Source of the DNA: Pseudoalteromonas sp. N1230-9
GTDB taxonomy: Bacteria; Pseudomonadota; Gammaproteobacteria; Enterobacterales; Alteromonadaceae
Direction: 5' to 3'
DNA length: 64,000 nt
Assembly: GCF_032716425.1 (NCBI RefSeq)
Contig: NZ_CP090419.1
Coordinates: forward strand, 2,358,001 to 2,422,000
Of the stretch, positions 8,515-17,439 are shown piece after piece. The notes under the pieces are model-generated. The model did no database searches, was not told where the DNA came from, and saw only the letters and a program-made list of their open reading frames with translations. How positions within the stretch are numbered: the stretch's first letter is position 1; every line of letters begins with the position of its first letter. Position numbers and translations under genes: made by a program.

Positions 8515-9435
8515 CTAGTAAATATTGATTATTGAAAGTGCTTCATTAAGCCCTTTCTTATCTAACTCAATATCACTGATTAACTTTCTAACACACTTAC
8601 TTGTCGGTAATTCTGAAATAATTATTTTCGCATCTAAATTTAATCTTGAAAAAAGTAAATTTAGCTCATCAATAATATGCTCTCTAATTAGAGTTTTACT
8701 TAGGTTCAGTCTAAGCATCCTATGAACTAAGTAAAATTCTGTTACCAATTCAGGCCTAGATTCTCTTTGATTACCACCAATACCATTAAGAATTTTATAA
8801 ATATACTTGGAAGTTTCCTTGTTATAATTTTCAAAGTTGAAATCAATGGAAGATTGAGCTAATCCGGCAAGTTCAACATAAGGAGGTAACATATTTGTAT
8901 TTTCAGCCAATCCCTTTAAAATCTTTCTATAAGTTTTCCAATGACAAACTTTCTCTGGTAACGTCAACGTCCATACATATTTAGCCTTTTTAAATATAAA
9001 ACTTTTACTACTAGCTTCTCTTTGTTCCTTAGGTACAACTTGTACAAAAAAGTATTTGAGATCATAAAGTGACTGTTCCGGAATATGACTTAAAGAGTAA
9101 TGTTCTGACTCTATTATTTCATGCCTTATAATCCCCGAATATGAAAGCTGATTACCTAAAGTGTTTACAACATCACATACAAGTTGTGTCACATGAATTT
9201 CAGGATAATTCTTTAAACCATTTAAAATTGACTTTGCTTCCTCTAAATCGTTACCTGATATTTCAACAGCAAAATTTGGATAGGAAACTGATCTACCTCC
9301 ATAAGGAAGCAATCCTGCATGCAATTCCTCTCTTAGAATATACACATGTGTTGAGCCTCGAAAATCGTATTCATTGTTGTCATCCAGAATTCTGGATAAG
9401 AACTTAGGTCTTTGTGCTCTTTGGTTATTCTGCAT
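8515..9435 (-). CDS. Unknown protein, third gene of a CAST cargo operon
   Basis: A 306-residue soluble protein. I take ATG 9435 rather than GTG 9444; either way the start overlaps the end of the upstream 842-aa gene, so translation is probably coupled. The N-terminus has QRPKFLSRILDDNNEYDFRG and a middle region rich in aromatic and charged residues; no known motif is visible. The C-terminal third is helical with Leu and Lys. It is the gene nearest the CAST left end, ending 14 bp past the TnsB-site block. Obligate coupling to a large membrane protein and a nuclease-like protein suggests one three-part system. Confidence 0.6.
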   Translation of the reverse strand: MQNNQRAQRPKFLSRILDDNNEYDFRGSTHVYILREELHAGLLPYGGRSVSYPNFAVEISGNDLEEAKSILNGLKNYPEIHVTQLVCDVVNTLGNQLSYSGIIRHEIIESEHYSLSHIPEQSLYDLKYFFVQVVPKEQREASSKSFIFKKAKYVWTLTLPEKVCHWKTYRKILKGLAENTNMLPPYVELAGLAQSSIDFNFENYNKETSKYIYKILNGIGGNQRESRPELVTEFYLVHRMLRLNLSKTLIREHIIDELNLLFSRLNLDAKIIISELPTSKCVRKLISDIELDKKGLNEALSIINIY

Positions 9436-11953
9436 CAGATACACTCTTTATATATTTATCATATTTCTCTTTTTCTCGCAGAATATCGTTTCTCAAATCA
9501 CGCCTAACATTAACTAGCCTTTCATCTTCAGAGGATAACTTTGGTATCAATATTGTCGTAACAAAGGCATCAATTCCTTCTCTATTAAAATCTCTTGGAT
9601 TACGAGCAAACAACCTCACGATAGGATCATTATGTAATTTGACTTTCTCTGTATCAAAATAATGTTTGCTCATTGCTATTTCTTTCGTGTCAATTTCACT
9701 ACTTAATTTAAGGTTTATTGTGTTTTTCCAATTAAATCTATGATCCCATCTATTACCTATCCCTGGAAAACTATCAAAGTAATTTACTGTAGAAAGTACC
9801 TGCGAAAAACGGCTCTGCTCTTGGTTGAAATATTGCTCCCAAATACTTTGAATAAAAAGTTCTAATCTTTTATTTTTATTAAATTTACTAATGACTATGG
9901 CATATCCAGTCAAATCAAATAAATCAACTAATGCTGCGGATGCAATCCTAAATTGGTTTTCTATCTGCCATGTGTGTTTATATTTTTCTGAAATTAATTC
10001 AGAAAATTTATAAAAACTAACCCAAACATAGGTCCTGTATAGTTTTCCAACTTTTCCCAAATCATTATTAATTAGTGCTTCAAAAACACTTTCACCTAAA
10101 GAATGAAGTAAAAAACCATGATAATCTGGAAGACTAGCTGGCCGACTATATGGCAGAAGCCCCTTTAAGACTACTTCATTTATGTCTTGGATCGTATTTA
10201 ATCTCTTCTCCACAACATCAAATATATTATCCAGCTCAAAGTTACTCCATTGAGCTTCATTATTTTTATGAGCCAATAGAGAGTTTTGATAGTCACTCAG
10301 TTTAGAACGTTGATAGCTAAACTTAGACCAAAACTCTTTTTCACGTATTATGCAGGTAGAAGCTAGCCAAAACCTTCTTGCTGAAATTAAATTTGCAACC
10401 CAACTTTGGTATAACTTACCGACTTCATTCGCGAACAAGTTTATGTTTTTAATAAAAGATAGTTCTTCCTCTCGACTAACTCCGCCTAAAATATACCAAT
10501 CAGGTGTTATGTATTTATTTTCGATTTGATATTCGAAAACTAACCTTTCAGATAGCCACTCAAGTTTTTTGATAGTATTTTCAGATAACGGTATTTCATA
10601 AATAAAGTTACTTCTTCTCCATTCCTTTTTCTTCACAAAATCGCTAATTTTTATGCCATCTCTCAGTTCTAAACCTTGCCTGAATGCTAAAAAAGAATTG
10701 ATTGGTAACCCTGCTATCTCATCACAGAGTATTGTTAAGTTTTCGTTTTGATCAGTATCTTTTTTACAAACTAGATTGATGTGTGTTGTAGCAATACTAG
10801 CTGTTTTTTCAATAACTTTGAGCGACCATGCTATATCCCCTTTCTTAGAGATTACTTCAACATACAATTTAATATAATTTAATGTTCCATGCGCAAAATC
10901 ATAATTTTTAGAATTTAAATTGGTTTTTAGACAAGTGAGTAGAACTTTTGAAAGCTCATTTTCCAACCACCTATAATCACGTACTATTTTTGGTTGTAGG
11001 ATTTGACCAAATTGAAATGCTCGATTAGTCACTGAATCATTACTTTTGTACCAATCAGGATGTTCAAGCTTCGACTCGAACCATTCACTGTTTCTAGGTA
11101 CTTTATCTTTATTAAACTCATACCAACATAAAAACCGTGTTATTTGATCAACAAACTTTAAAAAAACCTTACCTGATAGATGCCTTTCTGAAGATGACAA
11201 TGTAGCTAATGCGTCTATGGACTCTAACCAAGATTGTACTTTGCTTTGTTCATGCTTTTGAAACTCAGGTACTTTCCAGTTATTGTTTCCAGGTATTACA
11301 TTTTTTACAGACTTGTGAATGTTTTTAAAGATTTCAGTTGAAAGCTCGGTTGGCTCGAATAAAGATAAAACTCGCACTCCAAGTTGGTAGAAAGCAAATA
11401 CAGCAAAACCTGCTAAAACGGTGATAATAGGAACATTGATAGGATTTACTCTATACCCTAAAACATATTGGGTTAGGAAAAGAATCCCTAAGAATGTAAA
11501 AAATACTAAATATCTTAGATAGTTTTTGCCTATACTTTCATTGAATAATAATTGACGCAAGCTCTGAGGTAGCTTTGTGTAGATTGCACCACTAATACTA
11601 GTAATAGCGGTGTAATACAAACCAATAAAAAGGCCACTAATACTTGTAACTGTTGCCACTAAAGTTGAGTAATCAGTATCTTTTAAAACTATCCATCCGT
11701 TATTGACAAACAATGGTCTTAAAGGTGCTTCTAAACTTTGTGTTAAGAGTGCAATTGATATTGGTAAAACGAAATAAGGTAAGGAGTTTTTAAACATGTT
11801 AAAAATAAAAGCAAGCATGCTGGAAAACTTTACTGCAAACTCCTTTAATAGATAATATCCCTTCGCAACTTCGAATTTTATTAATTTATACAGCCTTTGA
11901 ATTTTCCAAAATAATTTATATTGAGAAAATTTCTGCTTCAACTCAATAATCAT
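9425..11953 (-). CDS. Large membrane-anchored protein, second gene of the CAST cargo operon
   Basis: An 842-residue protein. The first 190 residues hold about four or five hydrophobic segments (around 43-70, 82-115, 145-165 and 170-192), so the N-terminus is membrane-embedded. The remaining 650 residues are a Trp- and Lys-rich helical domain, probably cytoplasmic, with no motif I can name. It starts at ATG 11953, 27 bp after the DUF6035-like gene, and overlaps the start of the 306-aa gene. Membrane effectors with large cytoplasmic sensors are common in abortive-infection systems; this is an analogy, not homology. Function unknown. Confidence 0.65.
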   Translation of the reverse strand: MIIELKQKFSQYKLFWKIQRLYKLIKFEVAKGYYLLKEFAVKFSSMLAFIFNMFKNSLPYFVLPISIALLTQSLEAPLRPLFVNNGWIVLKDTDYSTLVATVTSISGLFIGLYYTAITSISGAIYTKLPQSLRQLLFNESIGKNYLRYLVFFTFLGILFLTQYVLGYRVNPINVPIITVLAGFAVFAFYQLGVRVLSLFEPTELSTEIFKNIHKSVKNVIPGNNNWKVPEFQKHEQSKVQSWLESIDALATLSSSERHLSGKVFLKFVDQITRFLCWYEFNKDKVPRNSEWFESKLEHPDWYKSNDSVTNRAFQFGQILQPKIVRDYRWLENELSKVLLTCLKTNLNSKNYDFAHGTLNYIKLYVEVISKKGDIAWSLKVIEKTASIATTHINLVCKKDTDQNENLTILCDEIAGLPINSFLAFRQGLELRDGIKISDFVKKKEWRRSNFIYEIPLSENTIKKLEWLSERLVFEYQIENKYITPDWYILGGVSREEELSFIKNINLFANEVGKLYQSWVANLISARRFWLASTCIIREKEFWSKFSYQRSKLSDYQNSLLAHKNNEAQWSNFELDNIFDVVEKRLNTIQDINEVVLKGLLPYSRPASLPDYHGFLLHSLGESVFEALINNDLGKVGKLYRTYVWVSFYKFSELISEKYKHTWQIENQFRIASAALVDLFDLTGYAIVISKFNKNKRLELFIQSIWEQYFNQEQSRFSQVLSTVNYFDSFPGIGNRWDHRFNWKNTINLKLSSEIDTKEIAMSKHYFDTEKVKLHNDPIVRLFARNPRDFNREGIDAFVTTILIPKLSSEDERLVNVRRDLRNDILREKEKYDKYIKSVSDAE

Positions 11954-11980
11954 GAAGCAATTCCATTCGTTAAAATATGT

Positions 11981-13102
11981 TTAATCATATCCTACCTCTG
12001 AACCACATGAATTACAGTAAACAAAACATGCCTTACTTCTAAATTTAGTCAAATCATCATTTCCGCATGCGCATTTTATTTGTATGCCTTTAGCCTTTAA
12101 CTTTGACATCAAGCCAGGTTGAATAATTCTTGGCTGTATATATTTATCTGCAACAGATGCATAAGAAGAGTTACCGCTTAATCTACTTTTCCTTTTTTCA
12201 TTTAACCTTTTTCTGTAATCTGCGTTCTCTTGCTGGCGCAGTTTATATATCTGATCTGCTTCGTTTTTTGCATCAGTTTCTGACTGCTGAACATCGAAAT
12301 AGGTAAGGTTGTTCTCGTTAAAGTGTAAGTCGTTCAAACTCACTAATTTTGATTGCTCTGAACTGACAACTTGTACCTGAAAGCCTAAATCATCGATTCC
12401 GTATTGTGTATAAAAACACTTAAAAAACAGCTTGCTTTGATCTCGGCTAGTGATTTTTGATTCAAGGTCAAATACGTAAAGGTTTTCGTTAGAGTTATAA
12501 AATATGTCTTTTCGGGTGAAGTTGTTTTTGTCTTGTAGAAATAGCCAAAGGACTGTAGCACCTTGTTCTTTAAAAAATCGATCTCTCGCAACAATAACAT
12601 CTAGTGGTACTTGGTCTAACACTAACTCAATAGCTATATCCATGTTGTGCGTGTTAGAGTAAAAACTTATATCTGGTCTTCGCCATGCTTTAGCTAGTCC
12701 CGTCTGAAACTGCTCTCGATAAGTTTGTTCTACTTGAATATTTTCATACTCAAATTCGCTTTTAAGCAAATTTGATATAGTCGCTTTATAGTCTTTATGT
12801 TTTTTACTTTCTTTTATTCCATTGTAACTAATTGCCTTTAGTTCACTATCGGTGAGGCTTGTTGTGCTTTTCACAGGACAATCTTCTGAACCGATAGGGT
12901 GTTTAAAATGATGTTTTTGCGATGAAGTACCGGCAAGTATTAAAGGCTGAAAACATGTAGCACATAGTATACTTCCAAGCCCTTCTGGCTCTCTTAGAAA
13001 GCGTCTAAGCTTAAATAGACCTGCTTCATCTATAGATAGAATTTCATTAGAGGAATAACTTTTACCCTCGACAGGTAAAAAAACTTTAGAGACTGTAGAC
13101 AT
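11981..13102 (-). CDS. CoiA-like / DUF6035-type protein with predicted nuclease fold
   Basis: A 373-residue protein. Near residues 45-75 is a Cys/His cluster (CATCFQP... HHFKHPIGSEDCP), like the N-terminal zinc-binding part of CoiA competence proteins. Around residues 138-186, RRPDISFYS, AIELVLDQ and a final LWLF give a restriction-endonuclease-like (PD-(D/E)XK) pattern. The C-terminus has two Cys pairs (CACGNDD... VYCNSCG) that look like a zinc ribbon. The family resembles DUF6035. It is the first gene of the three-gene operon, with ATG 13102. By family analogy it may bind or cut DNA. The assignment to DUF6035 is from memory and should be checked. Confidence 0.65.
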   Translation of the reverse strand: MSTVSKVFLPVEGKSYSSNEILSIDEAGLFKLRRFLREPEGLGSILCATCFQPLILAGTSSQKHHFKHPIGSEDCPVKSTTSLTDSELKAISYNGIKESKKHKDYKATISNLLKSEFEYENIQVEQTYREQFQTGLAKAWRRPDISFYSNTHNMDIAIELVLDQVPLDVIVARDRFFKEQGATVLWLFLQDKNNFTRKDIFYNSNENLYVFDLESKITSRDQSKLFFKCFYTQYGIDDLGFQVQVVSSEQSKLVSLNDLHFNENNLTYFDVQQSETDAKNEADQIYKLRQQENADYRKRLNEKRKSRLSGNSSYASVADKYIQPRIIQPGLMSKLKAKGIQIKCACGNDDLTKFRSKACFVYCNSCGSEVGYD

Positions 13103-13242
13103 AAACTAACTTATTAATTCCATTTAAAATATTCACTCTCAGTAATCTATCCCTTAAAACTTACAGTAGCAAGCATTAGCGTTGGATAGACAAGTCTAAA
13201 CCATGAGCTAAACTAAAAATAAACCACTCTTAGGGAAATAAT

Positions 13243-13374
13243 ATGAGTATTAAACCAGGTCCAAAACCTAAAGCTGACTCTACAGGTAAAACTGATAAGC
13301 GAAGACGTGTTACCCCAGAGAATAAAAGTAAACATCCTAGCCTTAAAAAACACGATCACAAAAAGGGTGAATAA
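13243..13374 (+). CDS. Small basic protein of 43 residues
   Basis: A 43-codon ORF, ATG 13243 to TAA 13374, with an AGGGA ribosome site 7 bases upstream. The product is nearly all polar and strongly basic (KPGPKPKADSTGKTDKRRR at the N-terminus, HPSLKKHDHKKGE at the end) and probably disordered. A convincing terminator follows at 13403. It lies between the cargo trio and the CRISPR array and is read toward the array. It could be a DNA-binding or nucleic-acid-coating peptide. No family is recognised. Confidence 0.55.
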   Translation: MSIKPGPKPKADSTGKTDKRRRVTPENKSKHPSLKKHDHKKGE

Positions 13375-13402
13375 GATTAAAATTATTATTCGGCTTTAGA
13401 AC

Positions 13403-13434
13403 AAAAGACCCCAGCGTTTGCTGGAGGTCTTTTT
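13403..13434. terminator. Terminator shared by the small ORF and the CRISPR array
   Basis: The hairpin AAAGACC-CCAGC / GCTGG-AGGTCTTT (13404-13433 core) has a GTTT loop and runs of A upstream and T downstream. It can therefore stop transcription from both sides. It begins 2 bp past the last, diverged CRISPR repeat. Confidence 0.8.
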
Positions 13435-13436
13435 AT

Positions 13437-13644
13437 TTAGCCTCTGCCTTTTCGGCAGTTAAAAGTCACAAGATGTGGTTGTTTACTTCCTGGCCTAACT
13501 TCAGCTGCCTACTCGGCAGTTCACAATTCGCTTAGGACTTATACCCATAGCTTTACATTTTCAGCTACCTACTCGGCAGTTCACACAGTAACCCGAAGAG
13601 AAGTAAAGTCAGGTCAATTTCCAGCTACCTATTCGGCAGTTCAC
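13437..13644 (-). CRISPR. Type I-F3 CRISPR array, 4 repeats and 3 spacers
   Basis: Read on the minus strand, from the cas6f side: repeats at 13617-13644, 13557-13584, 13497-13524 and 13437-13464, each 28 bp; spacers at 13585-13616, 13525-13556 and 13465-13496, each 32 bp. The second repeat is the canonical I-F type (GTGAACTGCCGAGTAGGTAG, then CTGAAAAT). The third differs at the hairpin and 3' end, and the fourth is strongly diverged (TTTTAACTGCCGAAAAGGCA, then GAGGCTAA). The first two spacers have no match that I can see in this window. The third matches ffs. The order, with the divergent repeats last, is that of the self-homing guide in I-F3 elements. Confidence 0.96.
13465..13496 (-). other. 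Attachment-site (ffs) guide spacer
   Basis: As guide, this spacer begins AGGCCAGGAAGTAAAC and ends CATCTTGTGAC. It pairs with ffs at 40869-40900 (minus-strand protospacer AGGCCCGGAAGGGAGC...CAGCGTGTGAC) with 25 of 32 identities. Mismatches are at guide positions 6, 12, 13, 15, 18, 24 and 26. Positions 6, 12, 18 and 24 are the ones flipped out of the duplex in type I Cascade, so they cost nothing. The dinucleotide 5' of the protospacer is TC, a relaxed PAM. The transposon end lies 50 bp from the PAM-distal edge. Confidence 0.95.
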
Positions 13645-13760
13645 TATTAAAAATAGTTTAAATTTCTATAAATACCAAACCGTTAAATGAATTTAAATTA
13701 TTTACCCTTACCTTAATAAACCTGATAACTCATTGAAAATTACAGGGTGTTTTAAAACTA
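13645..13760 (-). promoter_or_regulatory. CRISPR leader region
   Basis: These 116 AT-rich bases between the cas6f stop and the first repeat hold no gene. They are the expected place for a leader or promoter, or for readthrough from the tniQ-cas operon. No clear -35/-10 pair stands out, and the Xre operator core is not present here. Confidence 0.4.
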
Positions 13761-14363
13761 TTAAAAAAGGGTATTCAAAGAGGGAACTGTACCTTGAAAT
13801 GTTTGATTTGTAGCAAAACCATAATTGTTAAACTGATTTTTTAAGGATTCAGCTTTTTCAATTTTTTGTATGTGAAGTATAAAATTTTCCCCGTTGCCTT
13901 TGCTTGATACGGGTATTGAATGAAAGTGGCCTATGTCTTTTGCCTCAAATTTATATTCAGGATTATAAACCTCACCTCTGGCTTCAGCTCTTTTTTTAGC
14001 GCGTTTTAACCGCCTTTGCTTTTCGCCAACAAAAGCTTTAGCTACTGATTGGTTGCGAATAAACATAACCTCATTTTGCTCTGTTGGTACATCAAGTATT
14101 TTTGATAAATAAAACAACTTGTCATGAGCCATCATCTCAAAATAGCTTTGCTGAGATAGATTAGTTAATTGCTTTTTATCTGTTGATACAAACGCTATTT
14201 GATTGCCTATCGTTTGCTCATTCCATTTAGGAAAACACACACCAATATTACTTATTTCACGTGAACTCATAAACCCATGCAACATGCCAATACAACGCCC
14301 AGCAAGAAGACTTACATCACAATTTTTGGGTAAATAAGTAATGGTAAAATAATAGCGCTTCAA
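13761..14363 (-). CDS. cas6f: Cas6f (Csy4) crRNA-processing endoribonuclease
   Basis: A 200-residue protein with His at position 29 (GMLHGF), the position of the catalytic His of Csy4. An Arg/Lys-rich helix (EKQRRLKRAKKRAEARG, about residues 113-130) matches the helix that grips the repeat hairpin. It cuts the pre-crRNA and stays on the hairpin as the head of Cascade. The start is TTG 14363: its bases overlap the TGA stop of cas7f, no nearby ATG exists, and the overlap suggests coupled translation. It is the last gene of the tniQ-cas operon, next to the array it processes. Confidence 0.95.
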   Translation of the reverse strand: MKRYYFTITYLPKNCDVSLLAGRCIGMLHGFMSSREISNIGVCFPKWNEQTIGNQIAFVSTDKKQLTNLSQQSYFEMMAHDKLFYLSKILDVPTEQNEVMFIRNQSVAKAFVGEKQRRLKRAKKRAEARGEVYNPEYKFEAKDIGHFHSIPVSSKGNGENFILHIQKIEKAESLKNQFNNYGFATNQTFQGTVPSLNTLF

Positions 14364-15388
14364 GCTTTACTCCTTTGGAACAAGCCACCTTTAATCAGCA
14401 CTGCCGCAATAAAATGGATTGCGTCTGATTCATCACTTTGCCCTAAACCATGCTTTTCCATGTGCTTAATATGCAAAGCAATACGCGGGAGTAATGAATA
14501 AAAGTCTGAATGGGTCTTAGGTGTCCTGTGTGCAACTAATATTTGCTTATCTGCGCCATACTCATGAGTGCGTATAGGTTTGTAGCCTCCCTCATACCAA
14601 TCATCAATAGTTTGAATCGCAGCCCCTACTTTTTGTGAGTTTAAACTTGCTGCTTTTTTATCGCCTACTTGAGTGTATGCAAGTTGTTTAGATGACATGC
14701 CCTGTTCAACAGTATCTACAAACTTTTGACTTGGGTGAACCTCTTGGCTAAATGCATTTTTAATTTTTGCGGTTATATCTAAATAACAGTAGCTTTGAGG
14801 GTTACTAAGCCCTTCTTGAATAGCTTCTGATAATGTTATTAGCGCTGTTTGATTATTTTGCCAATTGCCCTGCCACTTTAGCTTTTGTATACCTTCAACA
14901 ACAATCGGGGCTGCATGTTCAGTAAGCACTTCTATATCAACATTCGGTGATTGACGGTTACGCCAAAGCCAGTTTCCCATCAGTATATTTTTAGCGTAAC
15001 GGGTAGCAACTTCATTAAGGCCATTGTGCTTTTTATAGGTTTCAAAAAAACGTTTTAACCAATAAATAACTTTAGGATCATCACAAACATGAGGCTCAAT
15101 ACTATTGGCCTCAACCCTGAGTGAAAAACGACAAAATAGCTCTTTTACTGTTGGAGGCACGTAGCACACATCAATTGTTTGAGGGTTTCCAAAAGCAAGA
15201 TCTTGTGGCGCTAAATTTTTAGCCACATTTTGCTTTTGATAGGCATCGCCAAATCCTGATTTTTGCCCAACTAATTTATTTTGTTCTATTTGTAGCGGTT
15301 CAAAATCAGACTCTGGTGTTTTATAAAAAAACACTGCTTTGCTGGGTGAAAGCGAACGCGAGTAACTTAAGTGCCGAGGTAATTGCAT
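14360..15388 (-). CDS. cas7f: Cas7f (Csy3) Cascade backbone subunit
   Basis: A 342-residue protein of the usual Csy3 length. It opens with LPRHLSYSRSLSPSKAVFFY and contains VRFS-type RAMP strands and the ending HFIAAVLIKGGLFQRSKA typical of Cas7f. Six copies coat the guide in I-F Cascade and set the 6-nt kink that leaves every sixth base unpaired. This fits the mismatch pattern of the ffs guide. Its ATG (15388) overlaps the stop of cas8/5f, and its stop overlaps the TTG of cas6f, so the operon is tightly coupled. Confidence 0.95.
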   Translation of the reverse strand: MQLPRHLSYSRSLSPSKAVFFYKTPESDFEPLQIEQNKLVGQKSGFGDAYQKQNVAKNLAPQDLAFGNPQTIDVCYVPPTVKELFCRFSLRVEANSIEPHVCDDPKVIYWLKRFFETYKKHNGLNEVATRYAKNILMGNWLWRNRQSPNVDIEVLTEHAAPIVVEGIQKLKWQGNWQNNQTALITLSEAIQEGLSNPQSYCYLDITAKIKNAFSQEVHPSQKFVDTVEQGMSSKQLAYTQVGDKKAASLNSQKVGAAIQTIDDWYEGGYKPIRTHEYGADKQILVAHRTPKTHSDFYSLLPRIALHIKHMEKHGLGQSDESDAIHFIAAVLIKGGLFQRSKA

Positions 15389-17436
15389 TATTCATACTCA
15401 AACTTAGACTTTTTCATAAGCATAGACTCTTTTTGAACATCCATAACCCAAAATGCGTCATGAAAGAACTGCTTAGCCCCTGCATACTTAACTGACGTAT
15501 TGCTAACACACTCTAACAACCCAATTACGGGCTCAGCATAACAATGGTTCTCATGTAATGCTCCACCTCGCTTTACGGGTTCTTCAAGCGCAGCAAAGCC
15601 AATTGCAGCGGGTCTTAGATTAAAGTTATCGTTAAGGGCATCAATTAATTGTTCAAAACTTTTAACTACTTTTTTTGAAGGATATAACCAACTGCCATTT
15701 GACGATTTTGCTTTAAGTTTTTTAAACAGCTCACTCGGTTTAGTATGCACATGACACCAATCTATATTTTGGTATAACGAAGGTGGATGCATAATTCCAC
15801 CTGCAAATGAAGATGGTAGTGCGGGCTTTAAAAGTTGACTGTTTAATTTATTAAGCATCTCAATATTTGGTACAAAAAGTCTAAAGACTAAATCGAGTGT
15901 TATATCGCATTTAGGTTTATCGATAATTCCTGATCTTATTACATGACTACGCCCTGCAACTTGTTTTAACTTGCTTGGCTCAGGTAATGGTTTACCTGTA
16001 TGTAATTGATAGTTTTCAATGTAAATGGCACTACCAATACACTTAATTGAAGGGTCTATAAAATTTTTTAGCTTACGCTCAAAGTTATGAGCAAGCCCAT
16101 TTAAAGCAGTAAGTGACGGCATACCTTGAATATACGAGTTAGCCATTGCCTCGGCATCAAACACTCGCATATCTTGGCAATGTACATACACTATTTGCTC
16201 ATCATTTAATGTTTCTTCAGTTGCACACTGAGTAAACACATAGTTTAACTGCGTTTTAAACAGCCCCATTAAATTAGGGTGATATGCAAAGCGTTTGAGC
16301 TTACTTAAATTACCAAGGCTTTCATTTAGTATGTTACTAAATTGGCTAATACAGTTAGTAATACTCTGATCTAAATAATGCTTTGCCCAATCAGGGTAAG
16401 ATTGCTCTCGAGCGTTATTTTTAGCTTCAAGAATGTTATCAAGCCATAACTGCAAACTAACACGGACTTGCCTAATAGCCGCTACTCGCGCTAATCGTTT
16501 TTGCCTCAATGTATTAAACTGCTTAATGTCTACCAATACCAAAAGCGCCTGTTGAAATTGACTACTTAATAGCGCACGAACTTTAAATGCTTTCTCAATA
16601 TCATTATTGGCTACTTTAGAGCGGTTAATAGCCTTAGAATATGTTTTAGGGAAGTAGCGCAACACTCTTAAATTACCACCTACTGAGCTTGCTAAGTCGC
16701 CAACATTGGCAGGTCTTGAGTGCTCAACTAAACCAGAGTTTAATTTACGCTCTGTTGTTAATTGCTGAATTTTAGCTAGCATTGCGTGGCTTACTACAGG
16801 CGTAACCGCAAGGTAGCTTTGCAGGTATGGCATTTGTAATTGTAGTGAAAAAGAGCTCACTTCTAACGGGAGCTCTGCTACTGGCAATTGGTGTTTTATT
16901 TTACCAGCTATGTCTAAAACCGCCTTTTTTGTGAAACCGTATGCTCTGATAAAATCAATCCAGACAGGCTCTTCAGTAATTAATAACTTTGCTAAACAAG
17001 TCACTTTACCTTGCCAAATAAATAAGGTTAAAAATAGCTTTGCATGATTAATTTCAGCACTGTTGTGCGACCAACCAAAACTCAACGGTAATGACCGACT
17101 GCAAATACCTGCAATATCTTCACTTACTACCATACTAATTAAACGTTGATGGCTTACTCGTATATCAGGATATTTTAAATTATGAGTATGAAACCATTTA
17201 ACTTCGTTTATGCACTTACTCAGTAACACTTCATCGCGTAATACACTTTTAGCGGCTCTTAAACTTGTTAAATCATCAATTTCACTTTGTTTATAAACTA
17301 GGTTAATGAGCACAGTCAGCGCTTGTTCTTCAAAGCCATCTACCGCAATGCAAGGCGTGTATGGCGCAAATAACTTTCTAAGTGCTGTGGTTTGTTCTTT
17401 TAGTGATTCAATTGCAAATGCATCTTGTAAGTTCAT
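15388..17436 (-). CDS. cas8f: Cas8f-Cas5f fusion, Cascade large subunit
   Basis: A 682-residue protein, far larger than stand-alone Csy1 or Csy2. This is the natural Cas8f/Cas5f fusion that marks type I-F3 CASTs. The N-terminal half (to about residue 260) is Cas8-like, the middle is helical, and the last 250 residues look like the Cas5f RAMP region (GMPSLTALNGLAHNFERKL, then GSAIYIENYQLHTGKP). The fused protein should recognise the PAM and cap the 5' end of the guide. ATG 17436 begins 3 bp after the tniQ stop, which ties it to target-site delivery. No cas3 is present. Confidence 0.93.
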   Translation of the reverse strand: MNLQDAFAIESLKEQTTALRKLFAPYTPCIAVDGFEEQALTVLINLVYKQSEIDDLTSLRAAKSVLRDEVLLSKCINEVKWFHTHNLKYPDIRVSHQRLISMVVSEDIAGICSRSLPLSFGWSHNSAEINHAKLFLTLFIWQGKVTCLAKLLITEEPVWIDFIRAYGFTKKAVLDIAGKIKHQLPVAELPLEVSSFSLQLQMPYLQSYLAVTPVVSHAMLAKIQQLTTERKLNSGLVEHSRPANVGDLASSVGGNLRVLRYFPKTYSKAINRSKVANNDIEKAFKVRALLSSQFQQALLVLVDIKQFNTLRQKRLARVAAIRQVRVSLQLWLDNILEAKNNAREQSYPDWAKHYLDQSITNCISQFSNILNESLGNLSKLKRFAYHPNLMGLFKTQLNYVFTQCATEETLNDEQIVYVHCQDMRVFDAEAMANSYIQGMPSLTALNGLAHNFERKLKNFIDPSIKCIGSAIYIENYQLHTGKPLPEPSKLKQVAGRSHVIRSGIIDKPKCDITLDLVFRLFVPNIEMLNKLNSQLLKPALPSSFAGGIMHPPSLYQNIDWCHVHTKPSELFKKLKAKSSNGSWLYPSKKVVKSFEQLIDALNDNFNLRPAAIGFAALEEPVKRGGALHENHCYAEPVIGLLECVSNTSVKYAGAKQFFHDAFWVMDVQKESMLMKKSKFEYE

Positions 17437-17439
17437 AAG

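Noticed and set aside
13525..13616. Targets of the first two spacers within the window
   Set aside because: I looked for matches in the surrounding chromosome and cargo and saw none; a search against plasmids and phages is needed.
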